Below are positions 15,560 to 24,719 of a stretch of 64,000 bases of DNA, in pieces. Position 1 is the stretch's first letter, and every line of letters starts with the position of its first letter. The position numbers and the translations under genes were made by a program. This DNA is from Nostocales cyanobacterium HT-58-2 (GTDB taxonomy: Bacteria > Cyanobacteriota > Cyanobacteriia > Cyanobacteriales > Nostocaceae). The notes beneath the pieces are model-generated. The model was not told the origin of the DNA. It did no database searches and saw only the letters and a list, made by a program, of their open reading frames with translations. The stretch covers positions 3,979,001-4,043,000 of the forward strand of contig CP019636.1 in NCBI GenBank assembly GCA_002163975.1. Direction: 5' to 3'.

Positions 15560-16954
15560 TCATCCTAAATTCGGACGATGGTGAATCCAGGGTTTTGCGG
15601 CTTCCAGTTGCGCTGCTAAGCTGATGAGGGTGGCTTCCGCTGCGGGACGTCCCACCAACTGTACGCCTATCGGTAAACCATTGTCATCAAAACCTACAGG
15701 AAGAGCGATCGCTGGTTGTCCAGTCGCATTTGCTGGGGGACAAGGCGCAACCCAGCCAATAATTTTTTGGAATGTCTCTTCTGGACTCAAGTTTGCCCAT
15801 TCTCCCACGCGGATGGGTGAATGTAGGTAAACTGGTAACACCAGAACATCCACAGTATCAAAAAATGCTACGATTTGTCGGGACACGATCTGCAATTGGT
15901 AAACGGCTTGCAAGTATTCACCCGCAGAACCCGTTCTCGCTAAGAGCCAGCGATTCAATGGCTGTAAAGCCTCAGCAGGAAGTCCCGACGCTGCTACGTT
16001 TGTTTGCCAAACAAATTGAAATGGTTCAACTAATCCACTAAAGTCTGGGCATTTTTGTTCAACTGTATGACCAAGTTCTTGCAATAACTGAACTGTTTGC
16101 AGAACGCCTTGCTCACAGTTAGCGTCAGCGACCCCTAAAGGAGGGATACTCGTAGCATAGGCTATCCGCAAATTGCCTGGTTTTTCTTTTGTATAAGCAA
16201 GAAATGATGGTTCTGGATCACTTAACCAATAGGGATCACCCGTGAAGTATCCAGACATCACATCCAAAAGAGCAGCCGCATCAGCAACAGTACGCGCTAG
16301 TGGTCCATTTGTTGCAATACCACTGGCGCGATCGCCCACTGGCGCATGAGTCACTCGTCCCCGCGATGGCTTAATTCCTACTAAACCACAACAAGCCGCA
16401 GGTCCACGAATTGAGCCACCACCATCTGAACCTTGAGCAATACCGCACAATCCTGCTGCGACGGCTGCGGCTGCACCACCACTAGAACCACCTGGGGTGT
16501 ATTCTAAATTCCACGGATTTCTTGCTGGGGGAAATCCCGTAGGTTCTGTGTAAGGACATGAACCAAGTTCTGAAGTTGCTGTTTTGCCAAGAAGAATAAA
16601 CCCAGCTTGCTTAATCTTGATGACAACCCCATCATCATAGTCAAAAATATTGTTTACTAATGCCGGATTCCCCAAAGTACAAGGGATACCTGCAACAGGG
16701 TTGAGGTCTTTAATCGAAATTGGCACTCCAAAAAACGGCGGGAGTTCCGAAGTCTTGGAAAGCATTTCCGTTTTGGCTTTCGCATCTGCGATCGCCTGAT
16801 CTGCCATGACTACAAAATAACTTCCCAGTTGGGGGTTCAACTGTTGAATGCGTTCTAAATAGATTTCCACCAACTCCAACGGCGACACTTCCCGGCGACG
16901 GATTAACTGTGCCTGTTCTAGTGCTGGGGTAAAGGCTAAATCAACTGTATTCAT
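15560..16954 (-). CDS. Amidase signature family hydrolase (GatA-like)
   Basis: A 464-residue amidase-signature enzyme that hydrolyses or transfers amides with a Ser-cisSer-Lys triad. The Lys is in GVPISIKDLNPVAG, the cis-Ser in TPGGSSGGAAAAVAAGL, and the nucleophile Ser in GSDGGGSIRGPAACCGLVGIKPS. The C-terminal part ends with the usual GLPIGVQLVGRPAAEATL. True GatA usually sits in the housekeeping Gat system, while this gene stands near an isochorismatase-like hydrolase and an amidohydrolase, so a catabolic amidase is more likely. ATG 16954 is a clean start. Confidence 0.9.
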   Translation of the reverse strand: MNTVDLAFTPALEQAQLIRRREVSPLELVEIYLERIQQLNPQLGSYFVVMADQAIADAKAKTEMLSKTSELPPFFGVPISIKDLNPVAGIPCTLGNPALVNNIFDYDDGVVIKIKQAGFILLGKTATSELGSCPYTEPTGFPPARNPWNLEYTPGGSSGGAAAAVAAGLCGIAQGSDGGGSIRGPAACCGLVGIKPSRGRVTHAPVGDRASGIATNGPLARTVADAAALLDVMSGYFTGDPYWLSDPEPSFLAYTKEKPGNLRIAYATSIPPLGVADANCEQGVLQTVQLLQELGHTVEQKCPDFSGLVEPFQFVWQTNVAASGLPAEALQPLNRWLLARTGSAGEYLQAVYQLQIVSRQIVAFFDTVDVLVLPVYLHSPIRVGEWANLSPEETFQKIIGWVAPCPPANATGQPAIALPVGFDDNGLPIGVQLVGRPAAEATLISLAAQLEAAKPWIHHRPNLG

Positions 16955-17555
16955 TGAAACAATGACCTCTGAAACAAAAATCCCCTGCCTTTGGGTGATT
17001 AAATTTTATGTCATACTCTCAACAAGGTTACAATTTTGATGATTCATAACCTAGAGAAAATTGTGTAGATCCAGGCTTATATTACACTAGTTCTATTGTA
17101 TTTAGATTTTCTTAAGAAATTCGCTTGTTCATAAAACAGGGTTTTTCAAATCCTGCATTTGCCTATATTGTGATGTATGTTGCTATGGCAAAGAATAACG
17201 CGATCGCTCGAAATTGCCTTGATGAAAACTTACTGTGTTCCCAGTATTTCAAAATTACTGGATAAAACCGGGGAGTTTCATAAGCGTCTGCAAAAACGCT
17301 ACGACGATACATTGACTCTCCAATCCGGAGTTATCCCAATGGATATGAGATAGCGAATTTAGGGCCAAAAGAAACAAGGTAATCTACTAAGCTATTAAAC
17401 TTGTAATTTGCATAGTCAGGGTTGGTGAGGAGGTGAGGAGAAGTATTGATGCGTTTTACAAGCAGCGTTGAAAAAATGCAATTTAAATGCGCGACAGCTT
17501 ACTCACCAGGATAAGAATCTATCATGAGACGTTTTTTGCGCTAAAAAGTTTCTGG
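16955..17555. other. 600-bp intergenic region
   Basis: No convincing gene. A 43-codon open frame at 17222-17353 (begins MKTYCVPSISKLLDKTGEF) reads protein-like and may be a gene fragment, but it has no ribosome site and I do not recognise it. Confidence 0.4.
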
Positions 17556-18206
17556 CTATTTTTTAGAACCTAATTTCTTCTCAATATAATTGATATTGAT
17601 TGTGATTGCTGTGCCTTGGAGTTGTCCACTTGTCACAGGATAGTATGAGATAAATCCACGACTTGGACTATCGAAGAGATACCCACGACGTTTGGCTGGA
17701 ATCTTGCCTTGCTTAACTAAAGCCATGAAGGCTTCCAAATATTTGCGTATACTTTGATAATTTCCCTGATTTGCATTCGTATGATTCTGAATCAAGAGCA
17801 TGAATAAGTCCAAGCTGCGGTTGTCTTGTCCGTCAATGAGACTACCGTTTTCTAAGAAAGAACTTGCGACGATTTTTCCCTTAATTTGTTGCACTTTGAA
17901 GACAGTATAATAGCGCCATTCCTGATTTGGATCGGTCACATAACAAACCCAAGAACCATCCGAGTTTTGGAGAAAACCTTGCTCCGCGAGGTAGGAAAGC
18001 GGAGAACTATTTTGCTGATTTTCTACTGGATTAGGCAATAAAGCTTCCACTTCATCAAAAGAGCAGATTCTCTGCACTGTTTTCTGTTGAGAATTAGTCT
18101 GTTGAGGATTAGTTGGAACTTCCTGTGCTGCTGCAATAAACGAAACAGAAGTAAACGCAGACGCAGAAAAAGCGAATGCGCTAAGCAAACGAATAATTAT
18201 ATTCAT
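17556..18206 (-). CDS. Secreted hypothetical protein, paralogue of the gene at 25481
   Basis: A 216-residue exported protein of unknown function. The first 27 or so residues (MNIIIRLLSAFAFSASAFTS...) form a Sec signal peptide ending near AAAQE, followed by a Gln/Asn/Thr-rich linker. A conserved domain begins RICSFDEVEALLP and contains SPLSYLAEQGF, YYTVFKVQQ, SLDLFMLLIQNHT and GTAITININ. The same domain order and motifs recur at 25481-26221, so the two are paralogues from an old duplication. One Cys sits in each of the ICSF and WVCYV motifs, possibly a disulfide. Confidence 0.75.
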   Translation of the reverse strand: MNIIIRLLSAFAFSASAFTSVSFIAAAQEVPTNPQQTNSQQKTVQRICSFDEVEALLPNPVENQQNSSPLSYLAEQGFLQNSDGSWVCYVTDPNQEWRYYTVFKVQQIKGKIVASSFLENGSLIDGQDNRSLDLFMLLIQNHTNANQGNYQSIRKYLEAFMALVKQGKIPAKRRGYLFDSPSRGFISYYPVTSGQLQGTAITININYIEKKLGSKK

Positions 18207-18683
18207 CTTTTTTGTCTATAAGTGAGTAGTGAGACACCTTTTGGCAGTGGTAAGGAGTCCCTCTATTTAATTACTAATACTTCTCTTCAATAAGCTAGTA
18301 AGAATTCCGGATAGAAAAAATCATGAAACGCATATAATCTGTCTCGTTTCAGATTTGGTGTTTATCCTTTTATTAGTCTACGAAATAACCAGGAAAACCT
18401 ATATAAAATGAATTAAATTTGACTAAATCTGAGTATTATACAAATTTACTATTAAAGTAATTTTATATACTGTTTTTTTATTATTTTTACAGTATTGTTA
18501 TTTTGTATGTTTATAAATACAACATTTCCCAGCACTTTTCACAACTCGTAGGTTGGGCATTGCTATAAAAGCATGTGTGATGAACACTTGAGATATGAGT
18601 AGGCAATGCCCACATAACAGAAAACGGCTGTAATGGTATTTAAAACATCCCCAAATCGATTTTGGCTAGATCCAATTGATTTT
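18207..18683. other. AT-rich intergenic region
   Basis: About 480 bases, very AT-rich between 18400 and 18530. No gene is seen; the 65-codon frame at 18563-18760 overlaps the orphan CRISPR repeat and is rejected. Confidence 0.6.
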
Positions 18684-18720
18684 GTTTCAATCCCTAACAG
18701 AGATTCGTATGAATTGTAAC
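18684..18720 (-). CRISPR. Orphan CRISPR-type repeat (single 37-nt unit)
   Basis: Read on the minus strand, the unit begins GTTACAATTCATACGAATC and ends TTAGGGATTGAAAC. It has the length, the GTTACAATT start and the GATTGAAAC 3' handle of the common Nostoc/Anabaena CRISPR repeats. No second copy lies within 100 bases on either side and no cas gene is near. It is on the same strand as, and 45 bases downstream of, the CocE-like hydrolase gene. It may be a relic of an array or a solitary repeat-spacer unit. Confidence 0.7.
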
Positions 18721-18764
18721 CAAGTCGAAATCCTGCAGGGTTTGCCCCACTTGCTTGCAACGAA

Positions 18765-20396
18765 TTAAGATGCTTCTACGACAGGTAACAAGATTTGCGA
18801 TGAACTTTCACCACCACAACTTACCATCAACGTGATAATTTCAGCATCAATACCCAATGTTGAATTATTCCCTGAATTGACTGCATACGCTGGAAAACAG
18901 GCTGCACTCAAACTCAAACGCAAGGCATGATGTTTAAAAATTTTCACACAGGTTGCCTGCAATTGAATGGTTCTTTTGACATGATGAGTCCCGTCTTGGC
19001 ATCGAAGATAGCCTTGTGTTATGTTGTATACCCTTCCGTCAGGATAGACTTGTGACAGCACTGCACACAAATCATAACTAGCTTTATCAGACGTACACCA
19101 GATTTCGACTATAACATCACCAGTTAAGTATAAGTCAGTCTCTAATGGCTGGGTTGTGTAAGTTAAGACATCAGAACGGCAATCAATGTGTGTTCTATCA
19201 AAACAACCAGCAGGAATTGCTGCGTGACCACCTAATGATGGAACTGGTCGCCAAGGATCATGAATCAATACGTCATCAATGCAAGTTTCCGGGCAAGTTG
19301 TGGTGAGCATACCTTCTCCTTCCCTAATGCTGGCTAATCCGGTCGTTGACAAAAAATACGATCGCTGGTTTGATGTATGTATATTGGCAAAACCTTGCCA
19401 TAAATTACTTCCCATTTCAAATAGCCAAACAGGTAACTCACCAAGTAAGCCTGTATCCACACCTTTGAGAAACTGGTCAAACCAGCATAACTGCATCCTG
19501 TCTACAGGACTCCCTGCTTCTGCACCAAAGTCAACCGCACCCACTTTGCGACCCCAAGGCAGATGTGCCCAAGGTCCAACGATTAATTCTTGTCGGTATG
19601 CACTCCTGGCAGTCATATCCTTATATAAATTGAGAGTACCACGCAGGTATGTATCAAACCATCCCCCAATGTGGAACATGGGCAAATCAACATCTTTGAG
19701 ATGTGTTTTTGGGGAAAGTTTTTCCCAATATTCATCGTTTTTTGAATGCGTGAACCATTGGTGATAAAACGAGTCTGGGGCAAAAATTTTCAAGACTTCT
19801 GGATGAGCGGGAACTGGATCATATAAAGGCAGATTGTGCGAAGCTGCCATCAGCACTTGATAAGCTTTTTTATCTTTTCTTATACGGGCAGTTTCTGTCG
19901 CTAATTGAATTGCCCAAGCAAAATTGCTTTGTAAACAAAATGCGCCTCCTTCATAAGCCCAATCTGCATACAAATCATAGCCAATCATAGCAGGGCAAAT
20001 TGTTTTGAGGGCGCTTGGTTTGGCAGCAGCAGCATAGAGCTGAGTCATTCCTTGGTAGGAAAAGCCATACATCCCCACCACACCATTACTACCAGGTAAA
20101 TTTGCTGCCCAGTTTACCGTATCCTCACCATCTTCAATTTCATGGGCAAAGAGTTTGAATTTTCCTTGTGATGTCCCACGTCCGCGGACATCTTGAATCA
20201 CCACAATGTAGCCGTGGGCTGCGTACCAGCTGGGATGGGCATAGACGACAGTAGATGCGATCGCCCTGCCATAGGGCTGTCGCATTAATAATACAGGAAA
20301 TTCCCCATCGGTATCGGGGCGGTAGATATCTGCATCCAAGCGGACTCCGTCTCGCGTTAGCATGGATGCGGTTTGTTTGGGATGGACTTTGAGCAT
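18765..20396 (-). CDS. CocE/NonD family hydrolase (peptidase S15-like)
   Basis: A 543-residue alpha/beta hydrolase of the CocE/NonD family, related to cocaine esterase, X-Pro dipeptidyl peptidase and glutaryl-7-ACA acylase. The N-terminus MLTRDGVRLDADIYRPDTDGEFPVLL is typical. The nucleophile lies in GMYGFSYQGMTQ, the acid region in FHIGGWFDTYLRGTLNLY, and the His region in VGPWAHLPWGRKVG. A C-terminal jelly-roll domain follows (ETDLYLTGDVIVEIWCTSDKAS onward). No signal peptide is seen. It is upstream of an orphan CRISPR-type repeat and downstream of the cupin gene on the same strand. The substrate is unknown. Confidence 0.9.
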   Translation of the reverse strand: MLKVHPKQTASMLTRDGVRLDADIYRPDTDGEFPVLLMRQPYGRAIASTVVYAHPSWYAAHGYIVVIQDVRGRGTSQGKFKLFAHEIEDGEDTVNWAANLPGSNGVVGMYGFSYQGMTQLYAAAAKPSALKTICPAMIGYDLYADWAYEGGAFCLQSNFAWAIQLATETARIRKDKKAYQVLMAASHNLPLYDPVPAHPEVLKIFAPDSFYHQWFTHSKNDEYWEKLSPKTHLKDVDLPMFHIGGWFDTYLRGTLNLYKDMTARSAYRQELIVGPWAHLPWGRKVGAVDFGAEAGSPVDRMQLCWFDQFLKGVDTGLLGELPVWLFEMGSNLWQGFANIHTSNQRSYFLSTTGLASIREGEGMLTTTCPETCIDDVLIHDPWRPVPSLGGHAAIPAGCFDRTHIDCRSDVLTYTTQPLETDLYLTGDVIVEIWCTSDKASYDLCAVLSQVYPDGRVYNITQGYLRCQDGTHHVKRTIQLQATCVKIFKHHALRLSLSAACFPAYAVNSGNNSTLGIDAEIITLMVSCGGESSSQILLPVVEAS

Positions 20397-20564
20397 GAAT
20401 TAGGATGTAGGGATTAAAATTTAACCTAACCATAGAGAAAACCACAAATACATATAGACGTGGACGCCGGAGGCGGCTGCTCTTACGAGAACGCCTAAAG
20501 GCGAACCCGCAGCGTACACAGATGTTTTTCTGATCTAGTGTGTATCTGTGGTTCCACATATCTT

Positions 20565-21020
20565 TCAATATGGCATTAAAGTATCCACTCTTCCCAATAC
20601 CGCCATATCCTCCTCATCCAACTCCACTGGTGTTCCACTACGAATTAATTCAGCAAAATCTTCATTAGGCACCATAATAGTCAGCGTATATAAACGACTA
20701 GAACCAGTATTTTTAATCAAATGAGTTCCAGTCGCAGGGACTAACAAACTATCTCCTGCTTTAATTGGGACTTTTTTCCCGTCACACATTGCTATGCCTT
20801 CTCCTTTAAGGATAAAAAACATTTCTACTGCCATCTGATGGCGATTTGGCGGAGTTTTGCCACCGACATCAAAAATTTCCACGCAACAAGTCAGGGAAGT
20901 ATTAGCACTTGCTGGATCGAAGACAATAGCTAAGCGATTTGTGTCCTGGGGACTGATGCGATATGCTTGGTAATCCTTGGGAGATTTGATCACAGGAATG
21001 ACACAACGAGTAGCCTGCAT
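20565..21020 (-). CDS. Cupin-domain protein
   Basis: A 151-residue single-domain cupin. The first cupin motif is seen in PPNRHQMAVEMFFILKGEG (His and Glu ligands), with CDGKKVPIKAGDSLLVPAGT-like turns. The second motif is in ATGTHLIKNTGSSRLYTL (His ligand), so one metal site is plausible. The start at 21020 has a good ribosome site (AAGGAG). It lies 169 bases upstream of the CocE-like gene on the same strand and downstream of the isochorismatase-like gene. It may be a small dioxygenase or isomerase, or a sensor domain; the substrate is unknown. Confidence 0.85.
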   Translation of the reverse strand: MQATRCVIPVIKSPKDYQAYRISPQDTNRLAIVFDPASANTSLTCCVEIFDVGGKTPPNRHQMAVEMFFILKGEGIAMCDGKKVPIKAGDSLLVPATGTHLIKNTGSSRLYTLTIMVPNEDFAELIRSGTPVELDEEDMAVLGRVDTLMPY

Positions 21021-21194
21021 TTATTTATTCTCCTTGATTGTCGAGGGTTTAATAGTTAGAACTTATGAGAACTTACGCACTATTTAGATATCCCCACATA
21101 TAATTGGATGAAGTCTCGTAAATACATATCAACTTCTATGAAGCGGTTGAATTCACTTTAGAGTGCAATCATCCAGAAGTATGATATTTTTCTT

Positions 21195-21992
21195 TTATTC
21201 ATGACTCATAACTTCGCTCGAAGAGCTGTTCATCCCTGTTAAAATCGATTGCGAGTCAGTGACAAAGCCAAAACACTGCTTGACGTTGTAAAGTGTTGCC
21301 AGCCAACAATAATCAGGAGAGGTTGTGGCAGTGCAGTCTTTGACTAATACGCAGTCGTACCCCAAGAAGTTTGCATCACACAGCGTAGCCATCACACATT
21401 GATCAGCATTGACTCCTGCAAAAAATAGAGTACTTTTCCCTAGATTCCGCAGGATACTATCTAGAGGAGTATCCCAAAAACCACTCATGCGGTATTTATC
21501 CACACGAATATCTTGGGGCAATTGTTGGAGTTCGTCTACCACCGCCGCCGCCCAACTTCCTGCCATAAGAACTCTAGCACCGTTACTGGGCAACGGATCG
21601 CCCAATCCCACGCCTTCACCTGTCGGGTTATAGACGTGAAGCAAATTCGCACTAATATTGAGTAAGTCGGGACGATTTCCCCAATTTACCCAGATTACGG
21701 GAACACCAACAGCCCGTAGTGCAGGCAATAAGGTTTGCAAAGGTTCTATGGGTTTCCGCGCTGGAGTCACATCTACACCAATATGCGCCAACCAACCATC
21801 AGGATGGCAAAAGTCATTCTGCATATCAATGATGAGGATGGCAACTTTTGCCATGTCAATGCGCAAGGTTTTCGTTTCTGTTGATAAGATAACGGGTTGT
21901 GGGGTCTGGGGAGGACGAGTGATATCTGCAAACGTCTGGTTCACTGCCCATGCATTTGGTGCAATTCCTAAATTCCGAAGAGGTATATTCAT
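21195..21992 (-). CDS. Isochorismatase-family cysteine hydrolase
   Basis: A 265-residue protein of the isochorismatase-like fold. The Asp-Lys-Cys triad is visible: Asp in ILIIDMQNDFCHPDG, Lys in VDKYRMSGFWDTPLDSIL, and Cys in GVNADQCVMATLCDAN. This subgroup includes amide hydrolases such as ureidoacrylate, N-carbamoylsarcosine and biuret hydrolases. The N-terminal extension (WAVNQTFADITRPP) is also found in ureidoacrylate-type enzymes. ATG 21992 is chosen over TTG 22001. It is divergent from the amidohydrolase gene with an 83-base gap, which suggests joint control and a shared nitrogen-compound pathway. Confidence 0.88.
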   Translation of the reverse strand: MNIPLRNLGIAPNAWAVNQTFADITRPPQTPQPVILSTETKTLRIDMAKVAILIIDMQNDFCHPDGWLAHIGVDVTPARKPIEPLQTLLPALRAVGVPVIWVNWGNRPDLLNISANLLHVYNPTGEGVGLGDPLPSNGARVLMAGSWAAAVVDELQQLPQDIRVDKYRMSGFWDTPLDSILRNLGKSTLFFAGVNADQCVMATLCDANFLGYDCVLVKDCTATTSPDYCWLATLYNVKQCFGFVTDSQSILTGMNSSSSEVMSHE

Positions 21993-22075
21993 ACATTCCA
22001 ATACCCAATACCATTCTTTATTTTTTAGCTTGAAAATCTCCTGAACGTTTCATTACTTAATCAAGGTTAAATATC

Positions 22076-23476
22076 GTGAATTTTACGATCCAGAATGTTT
22101 TGATTGCCGCTGTTGATGATTATGCAACCGTGGATGTGCAGGTTGTAGATGGGGCAATCGCCGCTATTGCACCCAGTCTGGAGGTTGTCGGTACGCCGAT
22201 TAACGGTAAAAATAAACTCCTTCTGCCGGGATTTTTCAACGCCCACACCCACTCCTCAGAAATGTGGCAGCGAGGTGTCATTCCACCCCTTCCTTTAGAA
22301 TTATGGTTGGCGCACCTCTACGACTTTGCTCCTCTGGATATAGAAAAAGTTTACCTCAGTGCACTGGGAACGGCTGTGGAAACCCTGCTTTCTGGTGGGA
22401 CAAGTGTTGTTGATCATCTCGTCCTCATTCCAGGACAAGAGTTAGAAACAATTGCTACCGCTGTTCGCGCTTACAAAGAAGTCGGTATTCGCGCCTTTGT
22501 CTCTCCCCTGATTCAAGATGAATCTCTCACTGCTGGAATACCGTCTGGAGAAAGCGAGCAAAATCATGAGCCTTATTTTCGTCCAACTCAGGCTACACTG
22601 GAACTGATGGAAGAAGCAGTCAGGCAGTTTCATCGCCCAGATGAGGGGATAAGCATTTTAGTTGCCCCTACGGGAATACAATTGTGTTCCGATGCTTTAT
22701 TTGAAGGGTGTATTGAGTTAAGCAATCAGTACAATCTTTGCCGTCACTCCCACTTATTGGAAACCAAAGCCCAAGAAAAACTTGCGCAAGAAAAATATGG
22801 TTGTACAGCGGTTGAACATCTCAAACGCATTGGTTATTTGAGCGATCGCACAAGTCTTGCCCATTGTGTCCACTTATCTGATACTGACATTACCATCCTT
22901 GCCGAAACCAAATCCACAGTTGTACACAATCCTTTAAGTAACTTGCGTTTGGGCAGTGGCATTGCTCCCATTTTGAAATATCGTCAAGCTGGGGTGAACG
23001 TCACTTTTGGTTGTGATGGCGCATCTAGCAATGATTCCCAAGATTTACTAGAAGCCATCAAAATAGGTTCCCTACTGCATAACGTGACTGATTTAGATTA
23101 CCAGCAATGGATTACCTGTCGTCAAGCAGTGGAGATGGCATCTCTAGGAGGTGCAAAGGGATTAAACATGGCAGACAAACTCGGTTCTCTCACTGTTGGT
23201 AAAGAAGCTGATTTAGTACTGTATGATCTGACCAAGTTATCATTATTACCACGTACAGATCCCATTGGTTTGTTAGTTCTCGGGCGTCCCACCAATGTTG
23301 TAGAGAGTGTGTGGGTGAATGGCAAGCAGATCGTTGCTGATGGCAAAGTGACTACCATTGATGTGGATGAGTTGCAGCAACAACTCTTCAATCACAGTCA
23401 GTGGGATACAAACCGCAAGTCTCAGTCTGTGAGGGAAATTGAAACTCATTATCGTGCAGTGATGGGTTTATCATAG
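22076..23476 (+). CDS. ATZ/TRZ-type amidohydrolase (cytosine/guanine deaminase-like)
   Basis: A 466-residue metal-dependent amidohydrolase of the AtzA/TrzN/SsnA group, which deaminates or dechlorinates N-heterocycles. Metal ligands are in PGFFNAHTHSSEMWQRG, His in CRHSHLLETKAQ, His in LAHCVHLSDTD, and Asp in FGCDGASSNDSQDLLEAIK. HNPLSNLRLGSG is a further family block. The start is GTG with AAGG upstream. It is divergent from the isochorismatase-like hydrolase. Together with the amidase at 15560, the pair suggests degradation of a cyclic amide or imide or a triazine/pyrimidine-like compound; the substrate is not known. Confidence 0.9.
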   Translation: MNFTIQNVLIAAVDDYATVDVQVVDGAIAAIAPSLEVVGTPINGKNKLLLPGFFNAHTHSSEMWQRGVIPPLPLELWLAHLYDFAPLDIEKVYLSALGTAVETLLSGGTSVVDHLVLIPGQELETIATAVRAYKEVGIRAFVSPLIQDESLTAGIPSGESEQNHEPYFRPTQATLELMEEAVRQFHRPDEGISILVAPTGIQLCSDALFEGCIELSNQYNLCRHSHLLETKAQEKLAQEKYGCTAVEHLKRIGYLSDRTSLAHCVHLSDTDITILAETKSTVVHNPLSNLRLGSGIAPILKYRQAGVNVTFGCDGASSNDSQDLLEAIKIGSLLHNVTDLDYQQWITCRQAVEMASLGGAKGLNMADKLGSLTVGKEADLVLYDLTKLSLLPRTDPIGLLVLGRPTNVVESVWVNGKQIVADGKVTTIDVDELQQQLFNHSQWDTNRKSQSVREIETHYRAVMGLS

Positions 23477-23619
23477 TGACTTTGCTCACACAATGACTAA
23501 CACCGAATGTTGTAGCGGATAGGTCATCTGCTTGGCAACTAGATAACTCATTCGCTACCTTCGTCAAATCATCTGTTGCCAAATTCGTTGTTAAAAAGTG
23601 TAAAATTATCCCTTGTTCT

Positions 23620-23901
23620 TCAACCCTGGCTGGTTGTATCAGTGCGTTTGCGAAATAAACCTGTCATACTAAAACCCGTAATTAATAAGCCTATTAATCC
23701 CAAACCATTTAAGAGGGGATAAATTTGTTCTAAATGCAAGATTTCTAGGGTGTGGAGTTTGAGGAGAAATTCGCCTAACTCATGCTGGTGAAACCATTCA
23801 TTGATAATGGTGTAACTCATACCAGTGAGTACGGTGAGAAATAACGGTAGACACAAGACAATGGCAAGTTGGCGATGGTATCGCCGAAAACTGCGAATCA
23901 T
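23620..23901 (-). CDS. Small PepSY-type membrane protein
   Basis: A 93-residue membrane protein with two hydrophobic segments: RRYHRQLAIVLCLPLFLTVLTGMSY and LLNGLGLIGLLITGFSMTGLF. The first resembles the N-terminal helix of PepSY_TM proteins (R..H...A......TG). Cyanobacteria carry many such short forms with no assigned role. The charged end is FRKRTDTTSQG. It is convergent with the amidohydrolase gene. Confidence 0.7.
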   Translation of the reverse strand: MIRSFRRYHRQLAIVLCLPLFLTVLTGMSYTIINEWFHQHELGEFLLKLHTLEILHLEQIYPLLNGLGLIGLLITGFSMTGLFRKRTDTTSQG

Positions 23902-24041
23902 AGACTATTACATAAATTCATTTTTAGCTTAGCAGCTGTGACTGAAAAGTTAGATATAAAAAGTCAAGAACTTGGAAAAAAACTGAACGAAGACACCACA
24001 AAAGCCGAGAAATGTCAAGTAGTTAAGTATCTTTAGTTCTT

Positions 24042-24506
24042 CTACCTTTTTAATTCTTCTACCTTTGCGTAACCCAATCTCCAATGACTTGGCTGCTTTA
24101 ACTCATCTCCCTTACCTTGAGCAATCAGCCAAACAGCAGTCCGAGTCTGGAATAATGCTTTCATCAAGTAATACCCTGGTTTGGCACGAACACCATCAGC
24201 AACGGTTGTGCCAGCAAAATCAACAAATCCGCAGAAAGTGCCAACGCCTTCGATTGTCACTGTAAACAACTTATCATTAAGATATCCACCGGGAATCATG
24301 AAAATACCATAAACATGATGCTCACCACGCCAAGGTTGAACCACGATTTTCTGGGGATGTATGTAATATCTTTCACCTACTGCACGAACAATGTTTGATC
24401 CTCGGCAAGTCATTATGTTCGATAGCTTTGAGATGGAAGTCCAGCTAAGAATAGCCAGTAAAGTAAGTGTGAACAATAAGAAATAAGTAATTTTACTTTT
24501 GTACAC
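24042..24506 (-). CDS. Hypothetical membrane-anchored or exported protein
   Basis: A 154-residue protein that I do not recognise. A hydrophobic N-terminal segment (YFLLFTLTLLAILSWTSI) acts as a signal or anchor. The rest is a compact beta-rich domain with YYIHPQKIVVQPWRG, IPGGYLNDKLFTVTIEG and VADGVRAKPGYYLMKALFQ. It starts at GTG 24506; no ATG upstream competes. It sits alone between the PepSY gene and a non-coding stretch. Confidence 0.6.
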   Translation of the reverse strand: MYKSKITYFLLFTLTLLAILSWTSISKLSNIMTCRGSNIVRAVGERYYIHPQKIVVQPWRGEHHVYGIFMIPGGYLNDKLFTVTIEGVGTFCGFVDFAGTTVADGVRAKPGYYLMKALFQTRTAVWLIAQGKGDELKQPSHWRLGYAKVEELKR

Positions 24507-24592
24507 TTGTATTTTATAAAACTACATATTCATGGTAGCGTATGCTCAATGTAAGACTATTGTGCTTGGAGCGATGGTCCGTATGAAGACAC

Positions 24593-24656
24593 GCCTTTTC
24601 TTTTAGAAAAGGCTTCCCTATTGCTCTGCAATGGGGCAACCGCATCAAATGCGGTT
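24593..24656. repeat. Two neighbouring perfect hairpins
   Basis: GCCTTTTC/GAAAAGGC (24593-24613) and AACCGCAT/ATGCGGTT (24638-24656) are each perfect 8-bp stems with short loops, followed by a HIP1 site. They look like a dispersed palindromic repeat. A 64-codon frame over them is not credible. Confidence 0.7.
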
Positions 24657-24719
24657 GGGCAACAGGACCAGCAAGCGCGATCGCCATATCACCATCTCTG
24701 CGATGCAATTTATGGTTAT

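Noticed and set aside
18563..18760. 65-codon minus frame
   Set aside because: It runs through the orphan CRISPR repeat and has no protein-like composition.
20140..20568. 142-codon minus frame
   Set aside because: It mostly shadows the CocE-like gene in another frame; its remaining part is repeat DNA rich in basic codons.
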